Source: Romanomermis culicivorax
Lineage: Eukaryota > Nematoda > Enoplea > Mermithida > Mermithidae
Reading direction: 5' to 3'
NCBI GenBank assembly: GCA_963922205.1
Contig: CAWUHX010000035.1
Span: 1,364,001 to 1,428,000 of the forward strand
Length of the DNA stretch: 64,000 nt
Shown: positions 42,555 through 53,400 of the stretch, in pieces
How the letters are laid out: every line of letters starts with the position of its first letter
How positions within the stretch are numbered: the stretch's first letter is position 1
Position numbers and translations under genes: made by a program
Notes under the pieces: generated by a model
The model's input: the letters and a program-made list of their open reading frames with translations, nothing else
The model's database searches: none
Told to the model about the DNA's origin: nothing

Positions 42555-42958
42555 AAACCATTTCAATGAGAGATATCTCCCGAATAGATGATGATGATGA
42601 TGATGACTCGAAAATGGTTCCACCTCCAATAATTCCGACGCGACATAAAATACTGATATCACACGAGGTAGAAACCTCTATGCCTGTCAGCACAGACAGC
42701 AGAACTCATGCTTTGGAGATAAAAGAAGATTGGTTATGCGATGAACATGGTCAGCCGATTCCGGACATCCGAGCTTATCAATTTTCGTTATTTCAAAGAG
42801 GGAACGTGATTGATAAGCAATTGCAGACAATTCAGGACTATCTGGAATCTCATCCAGAAGACCCGACTTATGTTCCACCATCAAAGAAATGTCACAATTC
42901 GCAGGAAGATACGCGAAGTAGGGAACAAAAAGAGACTGATTTGAAAACTCAAGAATGA
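42548..42958 (+). CDS. Extra ORF C, acidic, 136 aa
   Basis: Overlaps ORF B by 7 nt in another frame and contains a D-D-D-D-D-D-D run (residues 14-20), then Pro-rich and Gln/Glu-rich segments. It overlaps ORF D by an ATGA. The series of short overlaps could be genuine overlapping ORFs or one long ORF broken by frameshifts. Confidence 0.4.
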   Translation: MVKTISMRDISRIDDDDDDDSKMVPPPIIPTRHKILISHEVETSMPVSTDSRTHALEIKEDWLCDEHGQPIPDIRAYQFSLFQRGNVIDKQLQTIQDYLESHPEDPTYVPPSKKCHNSQEDTRSREQKETDLKTQE

Positions 42959-43272
42959 CCTCGCAGTCTTCTACACAAAAAGAAAATGATTATGATAGCC
43001 GAAAATATCAACATAGTGAATACGCGTCCAATGAACCCCCGAGGAAATATCACCTTGACAGATACTATTCTAAGTATCAGCGTGAGCACCCAAGCGATTC
43101 AAAAGATCTGCAAAAGAAAATAGAATGGGCAAGCGCCCTAAAACGAGATCAATTACAAAAAGAAGAAATAGAGAGTCAACAGCCTCCAACGGCTGACTCC
43201 GAAAGAATGATCGAAGAACCAACAACATCGCAACAAGCCGAAATGGCTAGTGTTCAACAACAACAACAATGA
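42955..43272 (+). CDS. Extra ORF D, charged Gln-rich protein, 105 aa
   Basis: Starts in the ATGA overlap with ORF C, is rich in Ser, Lys, Glu and Tyr, and ends in a poly-Gln run. Its last 23 nt overlap ORF E. No family recognised. Confidence 0.4.
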   Translation: MTSQSSTQKENDYDSRKYQHSEYASNEPPRKYHLDRYYSKYQREHPSDSKDLQKKIEWASALKRDQLQKEEIESQQPPTADSERMIEEPTTSQQAEMASVQQQQQ

Positions 43273-44104
43273 ACTGTTTGAGAATACAAAATACCACATT
43301 GGTGATTTGGTAAACAATGAATGCCACCTGAAAAAAGGGTACTCCAGCGTACCTACTGCACCTATTACGGCCCAAATACAACCGCAGACAAGCCATGAAA
43401 TGATTATCATTAATTATTTCAACCGCACTCATTTGAATTTTGATCCGACAATTTTATGGCAAGCCACCGCGGCTTCGCAACAAATAGCTCAGGACTTCCC
43501 TGACTATTTTCAATCACAATATTTGCGTTGCAATCCACACTGCAGGGAAGAACTCAAAGCAGTTCTCCTAAGCTGGATGTGTGATTATTACAAATACTAT
43601 GGCGCCAAAAATGCAATCATTATAATACAGCTTACGCTGTTTCTTTTCCATGCGCAGCAAGCATATGACTACAAGACCATGGATTATTCTTATTTGATCG
43701 CCTTGCGTTACATTCTGCAATGCTTAACCAACACGAAAGCCCCGAATTATCCGGCTACCGAAGAAAGAAAAGCAATCATCCGAAAAATTCATCGCAAATA
43801 TCAAATGGAGATGGATAAAAGAGCCGAAGAAAAGAAACGTAAAGATGCGATGATGCTGACAAAACTGGCTGTACCCCTAAAATATCAAATGACACTTGCA
43901 CCGATCATTGCCATAACTACAACCCCGACGACTCAACCACTGGTTGTTGGAATACGAACATTGTTGGGAGCTGCGTGACAAGCACTTGCCCCAGGAGTGC
44001 CGACCACAAGTCGAGGACCGCAGATGCCTCCGCTAGGCATTCTGAAAGCGAGCAAAACTCTGACTAAAGTCCTACTGAAAGGTCGCAGGTTTCCACCGAA
44101 ATGA
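43250..44104 (+). pseudogene. Extra ORF E, helical protein followed by a Pro-rich basic tail
   Basis: 242 codons are open from 43250 to a TGA at 43976-43978, after which the same frame continues with clearly protein-like Pro/Lys/Arg-rich sequence to a TGA at 44102-44104. The middle (~residues 60-175) is a Tyr/Leu-rich helical domain with several Cys. Begins with an Asn run (N-N-N-N-N) opposite the Gln run of ORF D. No family recognised. Confidence 0.45.
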
Positions 44105-44126
44105 AGATTGAGTATAACATTGATAA

Positions 44127-44354
44127 ATGCATTTGTTTTCTTTCACTAGTCTATTGTTTTCCACTGAAATCTTTTCTTTCTTTCAAATCTCTAAAACTTT
44201 AAATTCTCTTCATACAAAAAAAATACTAGTTGTGATTTGCTCATCGCTTTGTGCCTTAATATTTGTGATGTTATCGTTAACATTTTCTTTGTTTATTTGT
44301 TTGCGTAGCTGGCCGCAGTGTAGATGTATGAAGGACACAAGCTGTCAAAGATAG
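44127..44354 (+). CDS. Short ORF with one membrane span, unknown
   Basis: 75 codons; residues ~32-58 are a strong hydrophobic segment (I-L-V-V-I-C-S-S-L-C-A-L-I-F-V-M-L) followed by a Cys/Arg-containing tail. Placed just before the 3' LTR, where envelope genes lie in retroviruses, but nothing else resembles an envelope protein. Could be chance. Confidence 0.3.
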   Translation: MHLFSFTSLLFSTEIFSFFQISKTLNSLHTKKILVVICSSLCALIFVMLSLTFSLFICLRSWPQCRCMKDTSCQR

Positions 44355-44441
44355 AGATTGCCCAATACGAGCTAAACGCTCTCATACGATCAAAACGTCA
44401 ACCTCCAAAGACACGTCCAAATTGCTTAAGGCAATTTACAT

Positions 44442-44456
44442 TGAAACAGGGAGAAG
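44442..44456 (+). promoter_or_regulatory. Polypurine tract
   Basis: GAAACAGGGAGAAG directly precedes the TG of the 3' LTR, the expected site for plus-strand priming. Confidence 0.75.
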
Positions 44457-45027
44457 TGTTGTGGGACAATTCGGCGTATTTGTAAAGTTCATGTCATTTT
44501 GGAGAAAGATTGGCAAGTTGAGAAAAGGGAGATCGTGACGAGACCTGCAGAGAGGCTTGGCTACAACGTGAAGAAATTGTGAAAAAGTTTTTGATTGTGA
44601 TTGTACTGTAGCCAAGCAGTTGTGTCCTAGCTTGTGTGGAGAGTTTTTGAAAGTTTGAGGCGGCGATTTTGTACATTAGTAAATTGTGTTCTGAGTGTGT
44701 GATCTAGGATAAGTCAAACTACTTAAAAAATAGTTTGAGTAATTGGGTTAAACTCCTAATTGGGTAAGATAGTACAGTCCAAGTTTCAGCATCTGAAAAC
44801 CTTAAACAACCTGAGCGAAGAACCTTGGAAAGTTGACATAGCACTCTCTAGGAGCCTGTCAATCTCCTGAATTCGATTATCGATGCCTTAAATTCGTCAA
44901 ACACTTGGAGTGTTCTGTTTCTAGTGTTCCGCACGCTCTTCCATGTTCTGTATGTTTCTTATTAAAACGCATGATAAATCGTCAAGCTACATAGCTTAAA
45001 AGTGTCTACTTATTTTCACGCACGACA
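44457..45027 (+). repeat. 3' LTR of the gypsy-type element
   Basis: 571 bp, ~8% different from the 5' LTR, mostly transitions; a 4 bp deletion and a 2 bp insertion relative to the 5' copy. Confidence 0.95.
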
Positions 45028-45513
45028 GGAATATATTCATTGACTCGGCGCAAAGCGCTGAAATTTTTTTGCATTTTAAGCCACTAAAATGGCTAAAAAT
45101 TATGGAAATTTAATGTATGACCAATCAAAAATTTTTTGCCAATTGGCATAAACGCTCAAAATTCTTTGTGCCATTCCAAAAAGCCATGTTTTGGCACAAA
45201 AAACACCGGTTGGTGGGCATTAGGTTTTCCGGTTGAGTGGTTTTTTGGGTTAAAAAGTTGGACATTTTTGGGTTTTTTAACTAAAAAATTCATTTTTTCT
45301 ATTTTTCCTCAAGAATACACGTTTCTTCCTGATCTAACAATCAAATTGAGAGTTCAGTCAACTGTAGTAACTGCAATGCAGTCTTTTCTGACAGTTTTTG
45401 TGCGGCGGTTTTTTGGCGGTTTTCACATTTCTTGTTGCGGTTTTTTTCAGGTCATTTCGCGGTTTTTCACTAAAACCATCTGGCAACACTGGCGATATCT
45501 GTCATCAATTTAA

Positions 45514-46060
45514 TTCAGGTTTTTTTCGACACAGCAACCAAATTTCGGGCTGTGCAACCAAATTTTTTGTGTCAAGTTGCACAGTGCAACCTGGAGCCTT
45601 ACGGCCGTTATGATTAGGTTACAGTGTCTTCTGCCCGGAGATGCATTTTTATGCGTTATAAAATGGAAAATAGTGAAAATTTTCAATTGATTTTAATTAT
45701 TTAGTAACTTTTCTTCATACCTGTAATTGAGGGGGTTGGGGGGACCCCCCCTCAACCATACCTGTACTTGGGGACCCCCCCCCCCAACTTGATCAGCCCT
45801 ATAGCCAACCCTTCTCCCCCGACTCGGAAAAATTGGGATAAAAGTGGTGTTTTCAGGCCTTTTTGGGGAAATTTTTTTGACTTTTTTTGGGAGTTTTCAA
45901 ATTTTGGAAATTTTGGGACCCCTACCCCAAAATGTTGGGTGTACCCCCCTCCTCCCAACTGGTCGGACTTCTTACAGGCATGTTTCTCGGTTATGTTCCC
46001 GAAAATTTTGCGATCTTTAAAAGCATTTGGACATTTGTGTGATTAAAACATTTTGAGTCC
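45514..46060 (+). repeat. Repeat family X, copy 3 (interrupted by MITE-B)
   Basis: CAGGTTTTTTTCGACACAGC start, GGGCTGTGCAACCAAATTTT, GTTGCACAGTGCAAC and GGAGATGCATTTTTATGCG in the order seen at 7911-8600. About 120 bp present in the other copies is missing where MITE-B sits. Confidence 0.65.
45716..45982 (+). mobile_element. MITE-B copy, with a doubled left end
   Basis: CATACCTGTAATTGAGGGG at 45716, a second CATACCTGTACTTGGGG at 45758, and CTTACAGGCATG at the right end. Either a small copy is nested in the end of another or the end was duplicated. No clear 8 bp duplication. Confidence 0.7.
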
Positions 46061-46261
46061 AAGTACAAATTCTTGCTGGCTGAAGAATCGAAATCTTTAG
46101 TTGCTTTCTCCTAGTTTTTGAATTGTAGTCCGCCCGGCTGAAAATTCATTGAAGTCACTGAAAAATTTAACCTTCTGTCTTGGAAATAAAGGTTGAAAGG
46201 ATTCATTTTCCAGCGTTCTAGAACATATAGTTTTGCATGAAAATTTGAAAGAAAGTAAGGT

Positions 46262-46338
46262 CAGTAGCTAGATTTGTTGGAGTGGTGCTGAGCATTACTT
46301 TTCTGACGCGCCAGCTACGTGGATTTAAGCATACGACA
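46262..46338 (+). repeat. LTR 3'-end remnant followed by a primer-binding-site motif
   Basis: GCATTACTTTTCTGACGCG…GCATACGACA, followed at 46339 by TTGGTGACCGTACCAA, which parallels the PBS region of the gypsy-type element. The last ~48 bp recur at 46987-47034. A separate LTR family from 32910. Confidence 0.5.
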
Positions 46339-46479
46339 TTGGTGACCGTACCAAAGACCTTCCTTTTCGAAGAAGGAAGGGGTGTTGTAGTGCTGTGTCC
46401 GGCTATTCATCCATGGCATGCCCCCCACTCACCACCACTAAAACAATTTCTGAACCATCATCCTCGTGGTCTCGGTTAG

Positions 46480-46990
46480 GTTAGTAAGTAGCGTGCGACT
46501 GCTATATATAGTGAAGGCATACATGTAATTGGGGGGGGAGTGTTATGGGAACCCCCCCCCCCCAGAAATCGTCGACCATATGGCTAGCCATTGGGCGACC
46601 CCCCCCCCCCAGGATTTTCCAATCCTATGGCTAGCCATATGGTAGCCCTAGGGACCCCATAGTTTCACTCTGAAAAATACTGAAAAATGTCATTCTTTTC
46701 ATGAAAAATGTCAATTTTTGAACAAAAAATGGTCAAAAACGTCAATTTTCTCGGCGCTTCGCGCCATAATCATTTTTTAGACAAAAATTACTACTTTTTG
46801 AATTGTTTTTCGGACTTTTTTTGTGAAAAAAATCGAATTTTTTTTCCTTCAGAGAACACTCCCCCCAAAATTTGGGGAATTACTGATCCCCGGCCCGAAA
46901 AAAGTGCTCCAACCCCCCCCCCCCCTCCAGACCTCGGAGCTCCGTTACATGTATGAGTGAAGGTCAAGGGTTCGAGCCTCTCACCGAATA
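46480..46990 (+). pseudogene. tRNA-like relic split by a MITE-A insertion
   Basis: 46485-46517 plus 46964-46982 read as a degraded tRNA: GGTTCGAGCC B-box-like T arm, a foldable anticodon arm with loop CTATATA and a partial acceptor pairing TCGGT/ACCGA. The MITE-A at 46518-46955 with its 8 bp duplication cuts it. Could be a tRNA-derived SINE head or chance; pairing in the acceptor stem is only 5 of 7. Confidence 0.3.
46518..46955 (+). mobile_element. MITE-A copy 1 (438 bp) with exact 8 bp TSD
   Basis: CATACATGTAATTGGGGGG … CGTTACATGTATG, flanked by AGTGAAGG (46510-46517, 46956-46963). Internal landmarks shared by the family: AAATCGTCGACCATATGGC, GGATTTTCCAATCCTATGGC, CGGCGCTTCGCGCC (a GC-rich palindrome near the centre) and ACCTCGGAGCTCC. 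Confidence 0.9.
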
Positions 46991-47034
46991 TTACTTTTCT
47001 GATGCGCCAGCTTCGTAGATTTGGGCATACGACA
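46987..47034 (+). repeat. Second LTR 3'-end remnant
   Basis: ATTACTTTTCTGATGCGCCAG…GGGCATACGACA, the same end as 46291-46338 with a few changes. Together they may mark a collapsed LTR pair ~0.7 kb apart. Confidence 0.45.
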
Positions 47035-47423
47035 GGTCCACTTTTGCATTAATTCTGACGGCGATGATGAAATGGAGGCCATCAGTAATTTCACCCAAAA
47101 CGAAATGTTGATTTTACCTGAAGGGGCTGACGGCTCATCATCATCCTCTTTAGATTAATTGGATTAATTTTGTTGACCTTCTGCTTATTCCGATTATTGA
47201 TCTGGCCATGTATTGAATAAATTGATTGAAACTGGAGTTTTTTCATATTTCAGCTCACAGATGTTACTTTATCTATTGAATAGGTGCCAGGGTAATGAAA
47301 AAACGGGTTCTGGGGTAGAACATTTTCGCTGTGTGAAGCTCTAGTTGATAATTGCAGAGACACTAAAATTTTCCAGTTTGTGAATCACTTTTTACCGTTT
47401 TTGAAAGTTTCAGGAGTTCACAG

Positions 47424-50400
47424 ATGAGCTTTTCGAAGCTGAACAATCTGGCGAGGCCTATTCTGTTCGACTATAGAATTTACAATGTTACGTACAGAAA
47501 ACTTTTTACGTCGTCACTTTTTCGTCAGTTAGCCCGGATGGCCAGCCGAGATAAGAATGCCGTGGCAAAGTCTGAGAAATTTCCCAAATGGAGAGAAATT
47601 GGGAAGCTTATGAGTTTAGCCAAACCGGAAAAGCATAAATTAATAGGTTTGTATGAGTACTCTATTGTAAATAGTTTCGGATGTGTTAATCTTTTCAACC
47701 AGCTGGTTAGTCTGATGAAACATAGTTACCAACGGATGTCAAAATAAATCAGTCAGTTTTGGTAAATTCTAGCGGAAAAATAAGAATCTTATCAATTTTG
47801 AGCTGGAAATGGGTAACCGTTATTTCAGTCATGCCCGGCAAGAATTTTCCAAGGGGGAGGATCCATACCTGTACTTGGGGGGACCCCCCCCCCCCAACTT
47901 GGCCAAAAATTTCGACTTTTTTTCTAAACCCCCCCCCCCCCAAAAAAAATTTCGGATTTACCCCCCCCCCCCAACTGGTCGGAGGTCTTACAGGTACGGG
48001 AGGATCCATGGACTTTTTCCCGGGGGGTAGGGGGATGGGTGAGCAGAAAAACAAAAAAAAGGTTCTGCAAGTTTGTTTTTCATACAAAATATACACTAAA
48101 ATCATGAAAACAGCTGTCTTGGAAAAAGTTCAGGTAGGGGTGTTTGACGAATTTTTTTGGCCAGGGGGGTGGCCAGGGTCTCAGGTATGGGGGTTTACCC
48201 CCCCCCCCTACCTCCCCTATGTGCATGTATGCGTTATTCAAGAATCAATGGACTGAACAAAAAACTGAATTTCTCCAAAAGAAAAATCTAATTATCGCGG
48301 ATCGCAATCAATTATTTGTCATTTGAACGATTTCCTGCAATATTGGACAATTTTTTTTTACAAAAAATCATTTTCCTATCACACCTTTTTTATCGCTTCT
48401 CCTTTCCTATCTGCCTTATTGCTATTTGAGTTCGTATTCTTTTAGGTGGAGTAGCTCTGTTAGCTATATCCAGTACAGTTACAATGTCCATACCATTCTT
48501 TATGGGTCGCATTTTGGATTTGATTTTCAAAGAACCAGCGGTATCCGAGTCGAAACCCGGTTATTCGAATGTCGGGAGAATCGAACGGGCGAACATGATT
48601 AAAGAAAAGTTATGGCAATATATGATCGGACTGGTTGCTTTCTTCACGATTGGGGCTTGCGCAACGTTCGGACGGGTATATTTGATGAATTTTGCAGGTA
48701 AACGGAACTGATGTCAAGTGAAAATATTCAAGAAACCAAAAGCTCAATTTTACCTAGGGATTGAGTCTAAAAGCTTGACTTTCGCTTTGATACCATAGGA
48801 TTTATTCTTTGCCGAAAGTGCACAGCAGTTCTTTCCTGGACAGAGAAGATGAAATGTTTAAGTATACAAGTAACTTTGGGTAAAACAGTCGCAGGATGAT
48901 TTAGTACTAACATATAGCTTTTGATAGAGATGGACCGTATCCACTTTCTTGGCTACATTAGATCTGTATCCAGCAACCCGCAATCATCGATTCAAGTTCC
49001 ATAAAACCACAGCCACTGGATCCCGACCCTGTATATAGGGTATATGTGCATATGCTGATGAATAATCATTGTATATGTATTTGAAATCAAGTTGTACGAA
49101 TTCATGCTTTTTTCGTTTCAATGGAATCTTGAACAAAAGCGCCGAAAATTATTTTGGAATTTTCCAACTTTTGAGCCTGAAAAAAGCGTTTTCTGACCAG
49201 AAAATTATCAAAAAATTTTTTTGTACTTTGTATAAAGATCCTAAAGAAACCTTTGTACTAAGCCGGACTGATTCCAACACCAGCTAAAGAACATAAAATT
49301 GAAAATAAATAGACCGGAGGATACGAATATTGTGGACAAAGCATACATGTAACGGGGGCCCGAGGTCTGGGGGGTTGGACGACTTTTTTGGGGCCGGGGG
49401 TCAGTAATTCCCAAAATTTTGTGGGGTGGGGTCTCTCGAGAAAAAAAAATTCGATTTTTTTCACGAAAAAAGTCCGAAAAATAGTTCAAAAAATAATTTT
49501 TTCCTAAAAAGACCGAAAAAATGTAATCATGGCGCGAAGCGCCAAGAAAATTCACGTTTTCTACCATTTTTTGTTCAAAAATTGACATTTTTCATCAAAA
49601 AATTGACATTTTTCAGTATTTTTCCGACCAAAAGTATGGGGGTTCCTACGGCTACCATATAGCTAGCCATTGGATTGGAAAATCCTGGGGGCGGTCGCCC
49701 AATGGCTAGCCATATGGTCGACGATTTCTGGGGGGGGGGTTCCCATAGCACTCCCCCCCCAATTACATGTATGGGACAAAGTAGTTTCTTTTGCATCATC
49801 AGCGTGTTGACATACTTTCATTGGGAGAATTTACGGGACATGCCCAAAATTATAGGGTGGGGATTCTTGAAGAAAAATAATTTAAATTTTTCGCCATAAA
49901 ACTCCAAAAAATAGTTTAAAAAGTAGTAATTTTTGTTTTAAAAACTTTAAATGAATGTGTTTATAGTGCGAGGCGTCGAAAAGGTTGACATTTTGTTCAA
50001 AAGGATCATTTTTCATCAAAACCTGTTTTCCGACCAAAATTATGGGGGTTCCTTTGGCTACCATATGGCGGATGTGTTAATGTTTTCAACCATCTGGTTA
50101 GTATGTTATTTTAAAAACTACAAAAGGCACTGGTTTACTGGGAGTTGTGTTTAGAGTGTAGCGCAGATATATGCAAGAAGAAAATGCGCCGGAAATAGGA
50201 TACTGTTAAGCCTTTTAATAGACCGATATTTTCTCCTAGCCTGCGTCCTAACCATATGATTGGCAAATCTTGAGCGAGATTACCATATGACTAATTATAC
50301 GATTTCTCTGTGTGGGATTCTTTTGGCATTTCCCTCCAATGACATGTACGATATGAAGATGGAAAGCTCCTAGCTTCAAATTTTTGTAAAAAATAATACA

Positions 50401-53400
50401 AACGAAAGTAAATGAAGTTATGATAGTGACCGGATCTACAGCTTCCACAACATTGGATCTAGATCTAGGTCCAGAAATTTGCTTCATCGAATCCGAAATT
50501 TATCCAGATAATTGTAGTGATGGGACCCAGATCCGGGTCGAGAAAGTGAGTCAGATATTACAGTGATCGGATCCATGTACTCGGCACATCCCTAACTTTT
50601 ATGAATAAAACTTCTTGATTACATAACGGATGGACTTCATTCGTCTCCGCCAAACTGTTTCCACGCAATTTCATTAATTTTATGGGTCGGGGTCCGTAAT
50701 TCCTCAAATTTTTGGGGACGGGTCTCTCAAGGAAAAAATTCGATTTTTTCACGAAAATAGTCCGAAAAATAGTTTAAAAATAGTAATTTTTTTCTAAAAA
50801 GACCGAAAAGATGTATGCCGAGAAAATTCACATTTTTGACAATTTTTTGTTCAAAAATTGACATTTTTCGTAAAAAAATTGGCATTTTTCTGTATTTTTT
50901 CGACCAAAAGTATGGAGGATTGGAAAATCCTGGGGGCGGTCGCCCAATGGCTACCCATATAGTCGACGATTTCTGGGGGGTTCCCATAGCACTCCCCCCC
51001 CTTTACATGTATGGTTAAATGGACGTAAAATTTGAATATAAGTAAAATCAAATAGATTTAATCGTCCTTCAAAATCTTTGGAACTACATGACATTTTTCT
51101 TAACGATAGGAGTAATTAGTTTTTTCTGTCTGCCTGCGATATATTTTTGTCCTTGTTTAACATTCTTGAACAGTTGGTTTTGACTGATGTCCATCACTTT
51201 TGCTTATTATTCGCAAGACGTCTGTGTAATTTCATTGTTTAAGGTGAAAGAGTAGTGAATCGGCTAAGAACTACAGCATTTTCATCCATTATTCGTCAAG
51301 AAATTGCGTTTTTCGACAAGTCTAAAACCGGAGAACTAATTAATAGGCTTAGCAATGATGTTTGGACTGTTGGATACGCCACGACTATGAATATCAGCGA
51401 TGGTTTAAGAGCCCTTGTCGGTGCTATTGGTGGCACATCAATGATGGTAAATGTTTTGCGATGAGGTTTACCATGATTAAGTCGTCGTTCATGTGGCTTG
51501 TTCCGGAAAAAGAATTCTGATGACAGAAGCGTTTGCTTCAAGTTACTCTTGTACCTGACAACAATATAGTGGGATTATGGGTGTCACACCCCAAAGGTCT
51601 GGAAAATGTTTATGTACTACCCGGGAAAAATGATGCTTGTGAAATTTCAGGTTGTCAAATTTCTTGAAAAATAGTGTGAAGAAACTTGATTTAGGGCATT
51701 GCTCAGTGTACTTCCAGCAATAGTGTATAGTTTTTATCGTAATTAAACATTTATTATCATTAAAAAAGCAGATTGGGGGAAAAGAATTTAGCTTAGCACA
51801 AAAGTATTGTGAAAGTGAACAACGTTGTTGTTTAGTTATAAAATCAGTTTGCCGGCTTTCAGCTTGAAGTCTGCATAATTGTGCTGTTTTTGTTCGAATT
51901 TATGGGAAATGACTGATTTTTGAATCACCGTTCAGATTTGTAGATGGTTAACAGCACTTTAGGAGACCCTGGGCGAATAAGAGGGCATATTTGGTAGTGT
52001 TGTGAAGCATTTTGGCGTTTTTGTAAAGAATGTGTCAATTTTGAGAAAGACCCGCAAATGCAATCAAGAGAGATCATGTCGAGACACCAAGGGGGCGTGG
52101 CTATAATGGCCAATGAAATTGTGAAAGATTTTTTATTGTTGTTGTTTGTAGTGCTGATGTGCGGTTGTGTTTTTTGTGTGTGATAGATATACTTTTAGAG
52201 AAGTGAAGTGGTGCATTGTATAATTTAGTAAATTGAAACCACACGTATGATCTAGGTTGAGTCAAACTATTTGGAAAATAGTTTGAGTAGAGGGACGTTC
52301 CTTGAATAAATTGACACAGTGCTCTCTACAAATTGAAACCACATGAAACTAAATTGAAACCACACGTATGATCTAGGTTGAGTCAAACTATTTAGAAAAT
52401 AGTTTGAGTAGAGGGACGTTCGTTGAATAAATTGACACAGTGCTCTCTACAAGCCCGTCAATCGCCTGCATTCGATAATCGTTGTGTAAATCCGTTCGAC
52501 ACTCCGCTTGTCCGATATACAGCATTCTACACGCTTCCTACGTTCCGTAATGTCTCTTCTTCAAACACGCGTGATAAATCAAACTGTATGGACACGACAG
52601 TAGTTATAGTGTGCTGTGACACACCCCGTAGCACATTTTGTTGATAGAAAAAATCAGGGCACTACCCTGGCAAAATCATTGATTTACCTCTACCAAAATT
52701 ACGAACCCTGTTGATATATGTCCTAAACCATTCCTAGCTGTTTCTTTATTATGACATCGGGTAAATCTTCTTTTGGAACCACAAATCCATGTTGAACTTC
52801 CGAAAATAATCAGTCAGTCTTTCAACTTTTGAATTTTACAGAAACAGGTCGAAAAGCCTTGATTTTCAGCCTGAATTGAATATTTTCGGATTTCGTACCT
52901 TCTTCCTTTTGGAGCGAGCGACAACCTGAAAAATTTTGGCGTACATCTTTGATTATGAAATGTTCTGCTTGTAGGCGTCATAATTCTCTTCTATCTCGTC
53001 TACTCGTCTAGTTTGGAGCGTACATGCACATAGGGGGGTCAGGGGGAGGTAAACCCCCTACATGAGACCCTGAACACCCCTACCTGGTCTGAAAAAAATC
53101 GTCAAATACCCCTCCCTGAACATTTTCGATGAATTTTTTTGATGATTTCGATGAATATTTTGTTTGAAAATGAGATTGTGGAGCTTTTTTCCTATCTTTT
53201 TGCTCACTGAACCCCACTCCCCCTCGATAAAAAGTCCAAGGACCCTTCCCCCTAGAAAATTCTTGTCGTGCATGTCTGTACTGGAGTCGCAGGTATTCTT
53301 CTGAAACCAATCACTGTAGTAATCAATTTTTTTGTTCGAGGTGCATCCATTTATTTTTTTAAAGAAGTTCAAAACTTTGAAATTCTGACTTATTCTTCTT

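Larger units (their letters stand above)
32910..45027 (+). mobile_element. Ty3/gypsy-type LTR retrotransposon, 12.1 kb, with extra 3' ORFs
   Basis: Two LTRs (32910-33481 and 44457-45027) start TGTTGTGG and end ACGACA/ACAACA. The element is flanked by the 4 bp duplication GGAA (32906-32909, 45028-45031), has a TGG-starting primer-binding site after the left LTR and a purine tract before the right LTR. Order: gag, protease, RT, RNase H, integrase, then ~4 kb of additional ORFs. Protease-RT-RNaseH-IN order places it in the Ty3/gypsy group. The LTRs differ at roughly 46 positions (~8% by eye), so it is old; pol has many stops and frameshifts. At 12.1 kb it is long for the group. Confidence 0.95.
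32273..45208 (-). mobile_element. MITE-C copy 3, middle level of the nest
   Basis: Begins CAGCGTTTTTTTTTTTGTGC. Reverse orientation relative to 7084-7902 and 30046-31505. It is cut at 32909/45028 by the gypsy-type element and continues after it with the matching AATATATTCATTGACTCGGCGC block. Flanks GTTCGCGG / GTTGGTGG match at six of eight bases. Confidence 0.8.
32097..45491. mobile_element. MITE-D (hAT-like), outermost level of the three-level nest
   Basis: Ends CAGTGTTGCCAGATG and its exact inverted copy CATCTGGCAACACTG, flanked by GCGAGATC / GCGATATC (32089-32096, 45492-45499; one mismatch). The interior on both sides is rich in GCGGTTTTT words. Excluding the nested DNA it is about 460 bp. 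Confidence 0.85.

Noticed and set aside
34509-44104. TGA recoded as an amino acid in the nuclear code
   Set aside because: TGA falls at positions where different residues (Arg, Trp, Gly, Cys) are expected, TAG and TAA also occur, and the intact transporter gene has no internal TGA. Decay explains it better.
44127-44354. Envelope gene of a retrovirus-like element
   Set aside because: Only a single hydrophobic stretch in 75 codons; no signal peptide, cleavage site or fusion-peptide pattern.
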